Source: Triticum aestivum (lineage: Eukaryota; Streptophyta; Magnoliopsida; Poales; Poaceae). Taken from it: a stretch of DNA of 64,000 nt. Below, piece by piece: positions 22,998-33,100 of this stretch. How positions within the stretch are numbered: position 1 is the first letter of the stretch; every line of letters starts with the position of its first letter. The notes beneath the pieces were generated by a model that was given only the letters and a program-made list of their open reading frames with translations, searched no databases and was not told the origin of the DNA. The stretch lies in contig NC_057814.1 in assembly GCF_018294505.1 (NCBI RefSeq), forward strand, positions 38,009,054 to 38,073,053, given 5' to 3'. Position numbers and translations under genes: made by a program.

Positions 22998-23267
22998 AGA
23001 TGTCTTGTTGCTTATGAGGAAGCAGCAAATAAACACTTGAAAAAAGTTCTCGTCCTCGAAGATGCAATATCTGATTTACCCAAGGTTGGCCCTGACAATT
23101 TCCTCCCCATGTTCAATTAATTCTGGAGTGCTGCTTGAGCCTTTTTTTATGTCTGTATGAATTATATTGCTTTCTACAGGTTCAGAACCATCAGCCTAAT
23201 GATGTCATGGAGTATGGCAGTGACCCCAAAACAGAGTTCCAACGCTATAACCGGCTCAGCAGTAAAG
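22998..23267 (+). pseudogene. Captured exon pair of an unidentified gene
   Basis: Two 88-bp blocks have splice-like borders: 22998-23085 (CCTCAG| ... CCCAAG|GTTGG) and 23180-23267 (TTTCTACAG| ... AGTAAAG|GTGTG). Block 1 reads RCLVAYEEAANKHLKK and, after a shift, a helix-like segment ending SDLPK. Block 2 reads [21 protein letters not shown] run of seven A in block 1 (about 23038-23046) throws off the frame; with six A the first block would be 87 bp and open. I do not recognise the gene. I infer a host gene fragment captured by the CACTA, lying opposite in orientation to the B3 gene. Confidence 0.5.
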
Positions 23268-23456
23268 GTGTGACCTATTGAATGTGCAAGCTTAATGTCA
23301 GCAACTAGTTTCTTTATAATGATTTTTTTCTCTGTTATGCCTTCTGTCTTTGCATATGCAGAGTTATGTTTTTTTTATTTCAATCATGTGGGTGGGTTTA
23401 ATGATGTCAAAACCTTGCCGTAGTTTCCACTGTTTTAATGTTTTGTATGATTTCTT

Positions 23457-23665
23457 GGTTATGCATTCTTCCTTTTCCTTTCCATCTTCTTCTTCTCCAC
23501 CTCTCTTCTTTTCTTGTTCTCCTTTTTCTTTCTTCTCCTTCCTCCTCCTCTTCTCCTTCTTCCTTTCTTGTTCTGTTTTTCAACTTTCTTCTTATTTTTC
23601 TTCCTTTTTTTTCCTTTTTCCTCTTCTTCTACTTCTTCTTCTTTTTTTCAACTTTCTTCTTCTTC
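23457..23665 (+). repeat. Pyrimidine-rich (TTC/TCC) tract
   Basis: About 200 bases almost wholly of T and C, giving artificial Phe/Leu/Ser-rich open frames. Low-complexity filler inside the CACTA element. Confidence 0.85.
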
Positions 23666-23789
23666 TAATTATCTAAACCTAAATCTAGCACTAACCTAAA
23701 CCAACCACTAACCTAAACCTATCAATAACCTAATTAAACCTAAACAGCAAAGAAAAACAGTAGAAAAAAACAAAAAAATGCTCACCTTG

Positions 23790-24185
23790 GCTCCGGGGGC
23801 AGGGGGTGGTGGTGGACGGCCGCGGTTAGGGCAGCGGCGGCGGGCCTGGCTCGGGGGGGGGGGGGCGCGAGGCGGACGCAGGGGGCCCGCGGCGAGCCTG
23901 GCTCCTGGGGCGGCGCGGGCGCAGGGGCGGCGGCGAGCCTGGCTTCGGGGGCGACGCGGGCGCAGGGGCCGACGGGCAGGTGGTGGGGGCGGCGGGGCAC
24001 CAGGGGGGGCGCCGTTCGGGCGACGGGGCGCCGGGGCGGGGCGTCGTTCGGGCGACGGGGCGGTGGCGGGTGGTGGGGGCGATGGGGCAAGGGGCGGTGG
24101 GGCCAGGGGGCGGTGGCGGGTGGCGTCGGCGGCGGCGGATGGTTGGGACGGTGGGGCGACGGGGCGAGGGGAGGTGGGGCTCGGC
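23790..24185 (+). repeat. G-rich low-complexity tract
   Basis: About 400 bases dominated by GGGGC, GGCGGC and a run of poly-G near 23855. Open frames of up to 170 codons rich in Gly/Ala/Arg on plus, or Pro/Ala on minus, are compositional. The sequence could form G-quadruplexes. Confidence 0.8.
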
Positions 24186-24391
24186 ATTACTAACAATTTT
24201 TTTTATTTTTTTTCAAAACTACTAATGGCGCACGGTGGGTGTGGTGCGCCATTAGTATCTCAACTAGTAATGGCGCACTATATCATGGTGCGCCATTAGT
24301 AATAATTTTTTTTTCAAAACTACTAATGGCGCACCACATGTCTGGTGCGTCATTAGTGGCCATATCATCTATAGCCCTTTTCCTAGTAGTG
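24182..24391. repeat. CACTA right end with subterminal repeats
   Basis: Mirror image of the left end: 'actaatggcgcac' and 'gtgcgccattagta' alternate, separated by T-rich spacers, and end CCTTTTCCTAGTAGTG. Confidence 0.85.
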
Positions 24392-24699
24392 AGCTGGCAA
24401 GCTGGTATTATGTCTTCCATCTTTCTTTGTAAGTGAATGGTTTTAGATTGTTGGGCATTATTTAACTGCTATACTTGTGGGGAAAATTTTACTAAACTAT
24501 AGTAATAAATTACTATTAGTTTTTTTGTTGGTCTGATAATAATTAAGTTGAGAAATATGTCATCTTGTAATATGCTAATAGGACAGGCTGCTACCTGATT
24601 ATTACTGATTTAATTAAAAATGTCGACAATATTGCAAGATATGCATGAGGATAGGTATATGTTGTCCATGTTTAGTATAGAGGCACTAAAATATTTATG

Positions 24700-24729
24700 T
24701 CCCGTTGCAATGCACGGGCAATTACTTAG
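24700..24729 (+). mobile_element. Helitron-like 3' terminus (plus strand)
   Basis: CCCGTTGCAATGCACGGG (24700-24717) forms the same hairpin as at 9826-9843, followed by CAATTA and CTTAGT (24724-24729). The end differs from canonical CTRRT by one extra T, so it is a decayed or variant terminus. It may pair with the TC-start repeats at 12209-12570 as one plus-strand Helitron of about 12.5 kb. Confidence 0.45.
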
Positions 24730-25003
24730 TATGTTGAAAAGAATACTTTGTTCGCTAGTGCGAACAGTAACGAAAGCAGGCTGGTACTAGCAGTTAGCAA
24801 TGCGGAACTGCTTTTATCATCACGTGTGAACAATGATTAGCACGCAAATACATAAAAATCTCTGTTTGGTCAAGATTTTGAGAACATTCATCCCTACGCT
24901 CGAAAATTCCTCTCCGTGTCTCTTCTCTGCTTTACTACTCGGTTTCTCTCTGCTCCCGTCTACTGGTTTGTTGTTTCAGGGTGTGGGGCAAAACTGAGGC
25001 ACC

Positions 25004-25043
25004 GTGTGTGTGTATGCGCGCGCGCGCGCGTGTGCGTGTGTGG
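25004..25043. repeat. GT/GC microsatellite
   Basis: GTGTGTGTATGCGCGCGCGC followed by GTGTGCGTGTGTG. Alternating purine-pyrimidine throughout, so potentially Z-DNA-forming. Confidence 0.9.
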
Positions 25044-25213
25044 AACAAAGTTACCGTGCATTTGTATGAACTAGCTATAGCTAGACAAATATACACTATG
25101 ATATTCTCTCCATGAAACAGCAGGACAATGTTATTTATTTATCAAAAGGGAACAAAGACATATCTGTACAAGAATTCAATCGACTGACAAGAAGCCTTGA
25201 TCAAGGGAAACCA

Positions 25214-25325
25214 ATTAAAGAAATAATATTCCAGCCTAAATCAAAGGATCATCCCATCCTAGCATGAACATTAAAGAAATAATATTCCACCCTGAATCAA
25301 AGGATCATCCCATCCTAGCATGAAC
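25214..25325. repeat. Tandem duplication, 56-bp unit
   Basis: 'attaaagaaataatattcca' through 'cccatcctagcatgaac' occurs at 25214-25269 and again at 25270-25325, with two or three substitutions. Confidence 0.9.
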
Positions 25326-25570
25326 AAACTGCTCAGACCGTCTCCAAGAGGACGTCAAATTCATCTGCAATCAGTTCCAGGACCAAAGCGGCATCCATCA
25401 TATTTCCTTCGTTTCATTTATTCTGGGCAAACAAGGTTCAATCCAACGCTAGCAGCTAGGATTGGAGGGGAAGGTGGAGGTGCCTAGACGCAATGATGTG
25501 TGACGTTCTTACGAACACGTTAATTCAGGCCATGTAAGGCTATATAACCGAGTGCGGCGCTTCTGCTCCT

Positions 25571-25939
25571 GAGCTCATCTGCACCCCACCGACGAAAAAA
25601 TCAAAATAAATATTAAAGAATTCACAAAATTCCAAAAAATAAATTTGTGGTAGACAAGTTTATGCGTGAAGTGTGCTCCAAATTTCAACATATTTGGACA
25701 TCTGAGCAACTCTCAGAAAAAAAACAAATTCAGGGTCTGTAAAAATGTTTACTGTTCACACACTATTCTGACCTGATTTGTTTTCTTTTTTTTCTGTGAG
25801 CTGCTCAGATGTCCAAATAAGTTGAAATTTGGAGCGAACCTCATGCATACAATTGTCTATCACACATAAAAAATTGGATTTTTTTGAATTTTTTAAGTAT
25901 TTGTTTTGATTTTTTTTTCTGACCGGGTGCAGATGAGCC
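25571..25939. mobile_element. Foldback MITE, about 370 bp
   Basis: The left arm starts GAGCTCATCTGCACCC and the right arm ends GGGTGCAGATGAGCCT. The arms pair for most of their length: 'gctccaaatttcaac.tatttggacatctgagca' on the left matches the complement of 25806-25845 on the right. It is AT-rich inside with no coding capacity. The duplication was not resolved, so the superfamily (Mutator-like seems likely) is not fixed. Confidence 0.7.
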
Positions 25940-26900
25940 TGGGCACCGAATTGGATTGTATATAACCAGCCTATGATATTCACTACGTGAATAAAATGAG
26001 TACTCGACCAACTTTAACTGAGCCAAAAACTGATTTATATCACCTTATTTATACCACACTATCTTACCTCATGAGTTTTTTTTTTCAAATGGAACACTCC
26101 GATTCCATACTCACACTGGCTCAGCCAAAATGCTGGGCTGTCATTTTGCAAAAAAAAAAAAATGCTGGCCTGTCGAACAAGTACATTGTTAGGCAGGTCC
26201 TCTAACCACAGTTGTAGGTCTGCCTGTTGAGAGGCACCAAATACTGCAATAGCGTGCTAGGTTATTACATGCCCTGGGGGCAAAAGAAAAGGTGTGAGCA
26301 CTAAAACTTAGACGAGCGAAGTCTTGAATCTCTTTGAATAAAATTCCAGAGGAGGGCGGTTGATCTCGATCGATTCAAGACTCGATGCAAGGAACGCAGC
26401 AACGGGGATCTGATTGATTTGGTCGTTTCCTTTCAAGAAGAGATGTCGTGATCTACTCGCACGTAAAGGCCGCGGGGACTCAAAAAACAGAGAGCACTCC
26501 TTTTTTTCGCGAATCACTCGGCAACCCGGAGACGAGTGATCTCGTCATTCACTGGGCAACCTCCGAATCCATAGGCACAAACGGCACACCAATACACATG
26601 TTCAATCTTAGTTACATGGCACACATTACATCTGCTCAATCTGAGTTACAAAGCACACATGTACACACCATTTCAGATGCTCACTCTTAGTTACAGGACA
26701 CACGTAGAATAAGTAGCAGGGACATATACACTCACTCAATGCACATACATTCTAAAAAAAAACATACAAATGATACAGTAGATACATAATTTATTTGCCC
26801 ACACATGCAAGGCGGACAGAAAGACACAATTTTCCCACACAAACCACACCATGGGATGGTATTTGATGATGAATGGATGATAGGAAAGGCTCTTCCGGCA

Positions 26901-29900
26901 TCAATCCCCTCTCTTCCAGAATGATGCAAATCTTCGAGCATCATTCTTTTCTTCTATCTTTCCTGCTTCTTGGTATTGTTTTTCTGGTTTGTTGTATGTA
27001 AACACAGGTTTGTTCTCATTTTTTTTCAATGCTCCGCTCACCTCAGTCGGATCCAAATCACCATTGAACTCGACCTCCTTCAGTTTTGGAAGGGTCTCAG
27101 TGCCGGAGACGGAGAGAGTACCCACCATGTCCTTGGTGAAGGCTTTATCGAAATTCTCCTTGGTGAAGGAGAAGACAATTTTCTCGAGCTTACGAGCAGA
27201 TCCATCATTGAAGCTGATCTTGGTGGTGACGGAAAAGTCGACAATAAGAACATTGAGCCATGGGAAGCTGTCTTTGTTTAAAATAAGATGATTGTCGGGA
27301 TCGGGATAAGAGTTCTCCTTGAGTACTAAGCAGTGCATTCTTGGTATCTTGACGAGAATTTGTACCTCATCTTGACTCAGCTTGGTATGACAACAAGTCA
27401 CGTTGGATATGTTTTTGGCCTTGTTAAATAATGAAATCTTATTGCTGTTCTTCAACTCGACTTCCCTAAGTTCCTCTAGGTATTCGACTCCAGAAAGAGA
27501 TTCTAGGCCACTGGTGGAGGACAGAACAATCTTCTCGAGTTTCGAAGCTTCGCCTTCAAAGCTGATGTCAGTCATGTTGGAGCCTTCAACAAGAAAGCAC
27601 TTGAGAATTTTGAAATCTTCCTTGCTGAAGGTGAGCTTGCTATCCGTGTATGCCTCATCACAGAGCCTAAGACAGACCATCTTGGGCAGGTTGGCAAGGA
27701 CCTTCAGATCAGCCTGCTTTAGCTTGTTTCTAGGTAAAGTTACCTTCGCTAGTTTGAGTTCTCCGTCGTCTTTGGTCAACTGTCGAAGAAGTTGCCCCCT
27801 TTGTGTGGTTCCAGTAATGCTTAGACTCTCAAGAAGCTTGGGAGGTTGTTTCCAGTCACGAAGAATAACCTCTGGAAGGTCTTCACAGGTAGGGCTTTCC
27901 GGAGTCTTGAGAGTGTTTTTCAGAGTCTCGGGATGGTTTTTAGGTGTCTCGGGAGGGCTCTTCGGAGTCTCGGGATGGTTTTTACGAGTCTCGGGAGGGC
28001 TTTTCGGAGTCTCGGGAACGCTTTTCGGACTTTCTGGCGGGTTTTTCGGAGTCTTGGGAGGGCTTTTCGGAATCTTGGAAAGAAGTGTGTTTGACAAAGA
28101 CTGGAGGCAGTCATGCAGGTCACTGATAGTTCCAAGCAAATACCTGAGGTGTTTCTCCTTGTGCCCAATGACAACACCGAGCTTCCTAAGCTGCCACAAC
28201 TTTCCAATATCTTTTAGATCTTGATTATTCCGTGGCTGGACATTGGACAATACCTCGAAGTTTACCATTTGTTCGACCTTGTCAGGAACCTTGACACTAG
28301 ATATTTTAGTTCTGCTTAGCCCTGAACTTTGATTAACTCGACCAGCCAACAAACGCTTCAGCTTCAGGAGTATGACATTTGTTGTTGCAGATTCTCGCAC
28401 ACTGGTCTCCCGGATATCCAATACTTCCAACTCACAGAGGTTGTTGATTTCACTAGGAAGATGTTTAACATTTGTTCCCCTTAGGCTCAGATACTTGAGC
28501 AGTAACATTGTGTTGCATATGTCCTTGAGGTAGCTTTGGTTCCTCCCTCCAAAGCACTGGCAACTGTCGAGATCTAACACCTTGATCAGAGATACTCGAG
28601 ATGATTCTTCATAGAGCTTTTGGAAGAATCTGTCGATTTTGTCAGAGCCATGGAGTCGGAGATTGTGGAAAATGGAGAAGTAGCGAGCCAAGTAATGTGA
28701 CAGGCGTTTTTCCACAATGTGCCTTTTTCTAGCAATCTTGGTAATGAATGCATGAACTCGATCACCAATCAAACAGCTCTTAATCTTTCCTGTAGCACCA
28801 ATATCAGCAGGATAAACAAGCCATAGGTTGACGAGCATGTCAAAACATCAATTGGCATGACGCACAGAACTGGCCCAGTCTTCCTTGGTTATCAGCCCTT
28901 CTACAACCCACTGTCCTATCAAGGTTGACCGCCTGATGGGTTGTCGTCTAGGGAAAATTGCTAGGTACAACAAGCATGACTTGTATTCATTAGGCAGATC
29001 CCTATAAGAGAACTTGAACATCTTGTTAGCAATGTTGTCCATTGAGTTGTCTGAAACCTGCTGCAGGGTGCTGTCCAACATGCTTAGCTCTTTCTTGCTC
29101 CTCTTGGGGTTGGCGTGCAATGCATGAACGAAGATCTTCATGCAGAATTCATGTTGCTTACACTTGTCCAAGATGTCAAGAAGAGTCTTGGTGCTATCCT
29201 CTTTCATGTGCTTGTTTGCAAGCTCCAGTACGATATCACGGTAGAGGCCACGAACAGAATAGTCTATAGGCTCCTGCTGTGGAAAACAATAATCTTTGGC
29301 AAGATCTCTGTTTTCTTCGAGGGTCAACATCAGTGCACCGACTATGCTGCCAGACATGCTAAAAGCATTTTTTGTCTCCTCCCATCCGGATACATAGTCT
29401 TCATCAAGTTTGAGGATTACAAAGAGCTTGTCATCACCTTTTCTCTTCAAACAGTCTGTAATTTTGTCCATGATCCCTTTGATCTTGAGCTGTTGATATA
29501 TCTTCCTGTTTATTTGTTTAATCTTCTCCAGGGTATCTTCAACAAGTTTATCGGCAGCTGTATGTAGTTTCTTCACAGAACTTTTCTCTTGCAGCTTAGT
29601 TATATCTAGTGTCCCGATGGATTTTTCTTCCTGCAGCTCCTGTAGAACATTTCTTTAAATTGGTCCTCAACCAATATAATTGTTCCAGTGGCGGTTGCTT
29701 GCTTGGAGTCTTCCTCCCTGACCTGCGGGTTCTTAGTCCCCGGGGGGAACACCTCCCGTAGGATTTGTTCATAATGGTCTTCCGCCAGAAGAATTGGCTC
29801 TTCGGGTGCTTGGTCTTCCTTTAGACGAATTGGCTCTGTGGGTACTTGGTCTTCCATATTGTTCTCTAGTTTTTCACCTGCTTTTTGTTCCATATGTTTT

Positions 29901-30808
29901 TTCAGCCTCTTGGCTGTTTCCTTGATGATCTTGTCGTGTGTGCATCATTTTCTTCCAAGCTGTTGGCTTCAATATTTCCATGGCTAGCTGCATGCAGACT
30001 TTGAGCATCAGGTGGCTTTTGCTCAAGCAGCCACAATGCTCGTAGGAGCACTTCTAAGGGTTCATGTTTAGCGGAATCCTTCAGGCTTGCTTGGCCGTCA
30101 TCCAGGTTGAGCTGCACCTGCATGTTGCCGCCCGCCTTCATTTGTTCAATAGTTTTTCTTATCGTCCACCATTATTACTCCGATATTATTGGCGATTCCG
30201 TTAATCCGACCCCATTTCTCCTTCTCAATACCACGTTTTCTCCTCCAAATATCCTTCTCCGATTCAACACCATGGTGTCTTTTCCATGTATCGTTCCCCT
30301 CCTCTCCGATGTGTTGAATTTCCTGTTTTTCCAATTCCTTTTCCTGTCTCTTTCCCAGTTCACTTTCCTGTTTTTCGAGCTCCCGCAGGATGTAGTAGAG
30401 AATGTCCTGTGCTCGTAGCAATCGAGAATAGAAGTGCACTGCTGTGATGTCGACCAGGACACTGCGCGTGCGTCTGTACCGGCTATGTTCTCCCCACAAA
30501 TCCAGTGCTTTATCTGCAATATCACTGGTTTCTTGGTTACCCGATGCCACTACAGTAACCGATGGTATTGGCTTCCCATTAGCTGTGTCGCATTGTGCAA
30601 GATTCCTTATCCATTCTGCTAGCTTCACCATAACGTGGTCCTCTGGCGTACGAGGCTGAAAAAATGCCCCTCTCGGAACAGAACTATCGGTCGCCGCCAT
30701 AGCCACCACGAGTTGATCGTCATTATCTTCTTCTTCACCTTCGGAAGCAGCAGCAGTTGCTGCTCCTGCCGCATGTATCGTTGATGATGAGGACGACCCC
30801 ACTGCCAT
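26901..30808 (-). pseudogene. NLR-type resistance-gene homologue without P-loop, frame-disrupted
   Basis: The ATG at 30808 and TGA at 26901 bound an NLR-like reading. The first segment (to 30146) has an Ala/Ser/acidic leader, then PSVTVVASGNQETSDIADKA where NB-ARC proteins carry Gly-x-Gly-Lys-Thr. A long charged Glu/Lys/Gln region follows (30330-29600). Next come a Walker-B-like block (KLFVILKLDEDYVSGWEETK, about 29430), a clear winged-helix motif (FSYRDLPNEYKSCLLYLAIF, about 29000) and LRRs (26950-28560). Breaks: an extra A at about 30152, a CA-type shift at about 29945, a shift at about 29645, and a TGA at 28850-28848 between WHD and LRR. Introns could remove some, but none is obvious. NLRs sense pathogen effectors in the cytoplasm; nucleotide switching here is doubtful. 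No N-terminal coiled coil is identified upstream. Confidence 0.8.
27890..28078 (-). repeat. 21-bp tandem repeat encoding Pro-rich heptads within the LRR region
   Basis: Eight units of 21 bp (27904-28071) plus partial edges, e.g. plus-strand GTCTCGGGAGGGCTTTTCGGA. In the NLR frame they encode the heptad P-K-[SN]-x-P-E-T about eight times, inserted between an LRR ending LQSLSNTLL and the next leucine-rich segment. All units stay in frame. Confidence 0.92.
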
Positions 30809-31921
30809 GAGCCCAGCCCCTCCAGGGGACAGATCCGCTCCCACCCCTTTCGCTGGAACCTCGACACCGTATCGGTAATACCAAGGATATAACTAAATTA
30901 GATGGAAAAAGTCTGACCATAACTGAAACAACGCTAGTAACTTGTTAAACTGTAACTTGTATGGAAACTTAAAGACCTCGTAGGCCAAAAATATAATCAA
31001 AGACCTTTGTTGCACTTATGTCGCAAAAAACTGTCAAAATGGTGTGGTGTTTTATTTTATTGAGAGTTTTGACGAGCGGCAAGTGGATTGGAAGTTTCAA
31101 CAAAATTCGTTTACAACCTGTAACCTAAGGTCAGGCACCGCCATCTCCCGGGGAGCTGACATGTCTAACTACTGATGACGCCGGTAGCGTAACGTTGCCA
31201 CCACCTACCTCTTGTTATGCGACCAGTGGCAGCTCACCGGAGCTAACACCATTTACACCTGCGTCCCGGCGGCCATGGCTGCTGCGGCCCACAGTGATCG
31301 TAGTAGATTTGCAGGCAGCAGACTAATAGTACACGGGTTAATTATGCAACACGTTTCTTGCACTTTCACATTCTTTCGGGAAGTTTCACGCTCTATAACA
31401 GGGAAGGTGTGGCCGAAACCAGGTTCACTCAAAGTTTTAAATAGCCCGCTATAGCTTTTTGAAAGTGCTTCTGCTAAAACTATGCACTTTTTAACGATCA
31501 ATTGAAAATGATGCTTATAGCTTGCTAATTTCCTCTATAGCACTACATTTGGAATCATTTAGCGCTCCTAAGTCGGTATAGCCATAGGCGGGACACGAGT
31601 GAGTTCTACTAAGCCACTAAGCATCATTGTTCTTATTGGTTTTCTATATATGTATGTATGTATTTATATGATGAAGCATTAATACAAAGCTTGGTTATTT
31701 AATTAGGATGTCTGACCAATGGTCTGTGTTTTAATACTTGGACATGTGTATTCCATGTATATGCGATGTATCATATATGATGCCTTATGGTATGTTTATT
31801 TTTTTTATGATTTAAGAAAGCACTAAAGGGGCATAGATTCTTTAGAGCTCTGCTATATCTTTTCATAGCTATTGGGCTAGCCGACGCTAAATGGCGTAGT
31901 CTACTGTTTAAAACTCTGGGT
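30809..31921. other. Upstream region of the NLR-like gene, no gene
   Basis: Probable promoter side of the minus-strand NLR homologue, then AT-rich DNA. 'agttttaaatagcccgctatagc' at 31433-31455 and the partly complementary 'gctattgggctagc...gtttaaaact' at 31869-31917 suggest the ends of a decayed inverted-repeat element of about 490 bp. This is weak. Confidence 0.35.
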
Positions 31922-32412
31922 TCAATATACCCCTTATTTAGCCATACATTTTCTATGTTAAGTTCAAAATGCACGGAATTTCCCCTTTCTTTTCTCCCAA
32001 ACGAAATAGTATATGGATCTCAAACTTTCCGGGTCAAAAACAAACTCTAAAACTACAATGCGGGAAAACAAATAGGGTTTTCTTGGTGCAGCTTTATTGT
32101 ACAAAATGAGTATTATTTTCCATTAAGCCATATTATTTTAGTGTTTATATATGGTGCGCCAAAACGGTTCAGTACACCCCCTTATCTAGCCATCCATTTC
32201 TTGCGTTTGAGAACTCGATATACATGCATGGAATTACTCTATTTTTTGTCCAAAAATAAAATAATATGTGCACCTCAAAATTGGTAGTTAAGAACAGCTT
32301 TTGAACTACCGTGTGTCATCAAAAAATTGTATTATTCCCTGCAGCTTTATTATATAAAATGACAGTTTTCTATCAAGCTATATTATTATTAGTATTTATG
32401 CTGCACCAAACA
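31922..32412. repeat. Diverged tandem duplication, about 247-bp unit
   Basis: Copy 1 (31922-32165) and copy 2 (32169-32412) share the order 'ttca.tacaccccttat.tagccat.catttt', 'atgcacggaatt', 'tgcagctttattgtacaaaatga' and 'atattattttagt.tttat'. They differ by many substitutions. Non-coding. Confidence 0.65.
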
Positions 32413-32897
32413 AAAAATTTGTTTTGTTTTGCACACATTGCAGTTCAAATGTTGTTTTGGACCTGGAAAGTTCGTAAGTTGTTATTTCATTTGTAACAAA
32501 AAAGACAAACCATGTACAAGGTTTTAAATAGATTTTTCCGCGGCATTTCCGGGAAGTCTGTGCTATAGCTATGTCAGATATCACGGAAGCTATTTTCGAT
32601 AGCATTTGTAGAGTAAAATGTAGAAAATAAATGCTTTACAAAAAAGCACTCCTCCAGTAAGGACTAAAGTGAATCCATCATTTAGCTATAATTAACATAT
32701 GGGTCGAAGATTTCTTCCATTTCCTAGTTGCGTCATCGTGAGTGTTAGTGGGATTCGCCAGACAGCCAAACCTCCAAGATAAAACATCCTTATATGAGTA
32801 TCCAGCGGGACATTAGGAAATTTTCCCAATATTGGGCCTCTACTCGAACCCTAGTGCCTGTCCCGGCTTCGTCCGAGCCGCCGTCGCTGCCCTCCCA

Positions 32898-33100
32898 GCT
32901 CTAACCTGGCCAACGTCACCCAAGCAGCTGTGTTGCCGCCTGGCCGTCCCAGCCCTAACCTCGCCGACATCGCCCAAGCAGCTGTGTCGCGCCTGTGCGT
33001 TCCAGCCCTAGCCTCGCCGATGTCACCCAAGCAGTTGTGTCGCAACATGCGTGTCCGAGCCATAACCTCGCCGATGTCACCCGAGCCGCCGCCACAGGAG
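32898..33100. repeat. GC-rich minisatellite, about 54-bp unit, near four copies
   Basis: 'taacctcgccgatgtcacccaagcagctgtgtcgc' recurs at about 32900, 32955, 33010 and 33065 with changes. Open frames on both strands here are compositional. Confidence 0.75.

Larger units (their letters stand above)
20508..24391. mobile_element. CACTA transposon carrying host gene sequence (non-autonomous)
   Basis: The ends are CACTACTAGAAAAAGG (20508) and CCTTTTCCTAGTAGTG (to 24391), flanked by the 3-bp duplication AGC (20505-20507 and 24392-24394). Both subterminal regions carry many copies of TAATGGCGCACC and its inverse (20525-20700 and 24225-24360), the usual transposase-binding arrays. I see no TNPD/TNPA-type transposase. 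The inside holds a B3-domain gene on minus, two exon-like blocks of another gene on plus, and large low-complexity tracts. Confidence 0.93.
24730..26900. other. Non-coding flank 3' of the NLR gene, with small repeats
   Basis: Holds a GT/GC microsatellite (25004-25043), a 56-bp duplication (25214-25325) and a foldback MITE (25571-25939). Otherwise I see no gene. The final part (about 26560-26900) is the 3' flank of the NLR-like gene, with 'cacacat' and 'ttagttaca' phrases repeated at about 26595-26710. Confidence 0.5.

Noticed and set aside
23350..23699. Phe/Leu/Ser-rich open frames that look like membrane proteins
   Set aside because: They derive from a TTC/TCC microsatellite.
23778..24299. 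Gly/Arg-rich (plus) and Pro/Ala-rich (minus) open frames of up to 170 codons
   Set aside because: Products of the G-rich low-complexity tract in the CACTA element; no motif and no splice context.
27403..28224. Long plus-strand open frame of about 270 codons
   Set aside because: It is the reverse of the NLR-like LRR and its 21-bp repeats. Ser/Leu/Gly-rich, without a domain.
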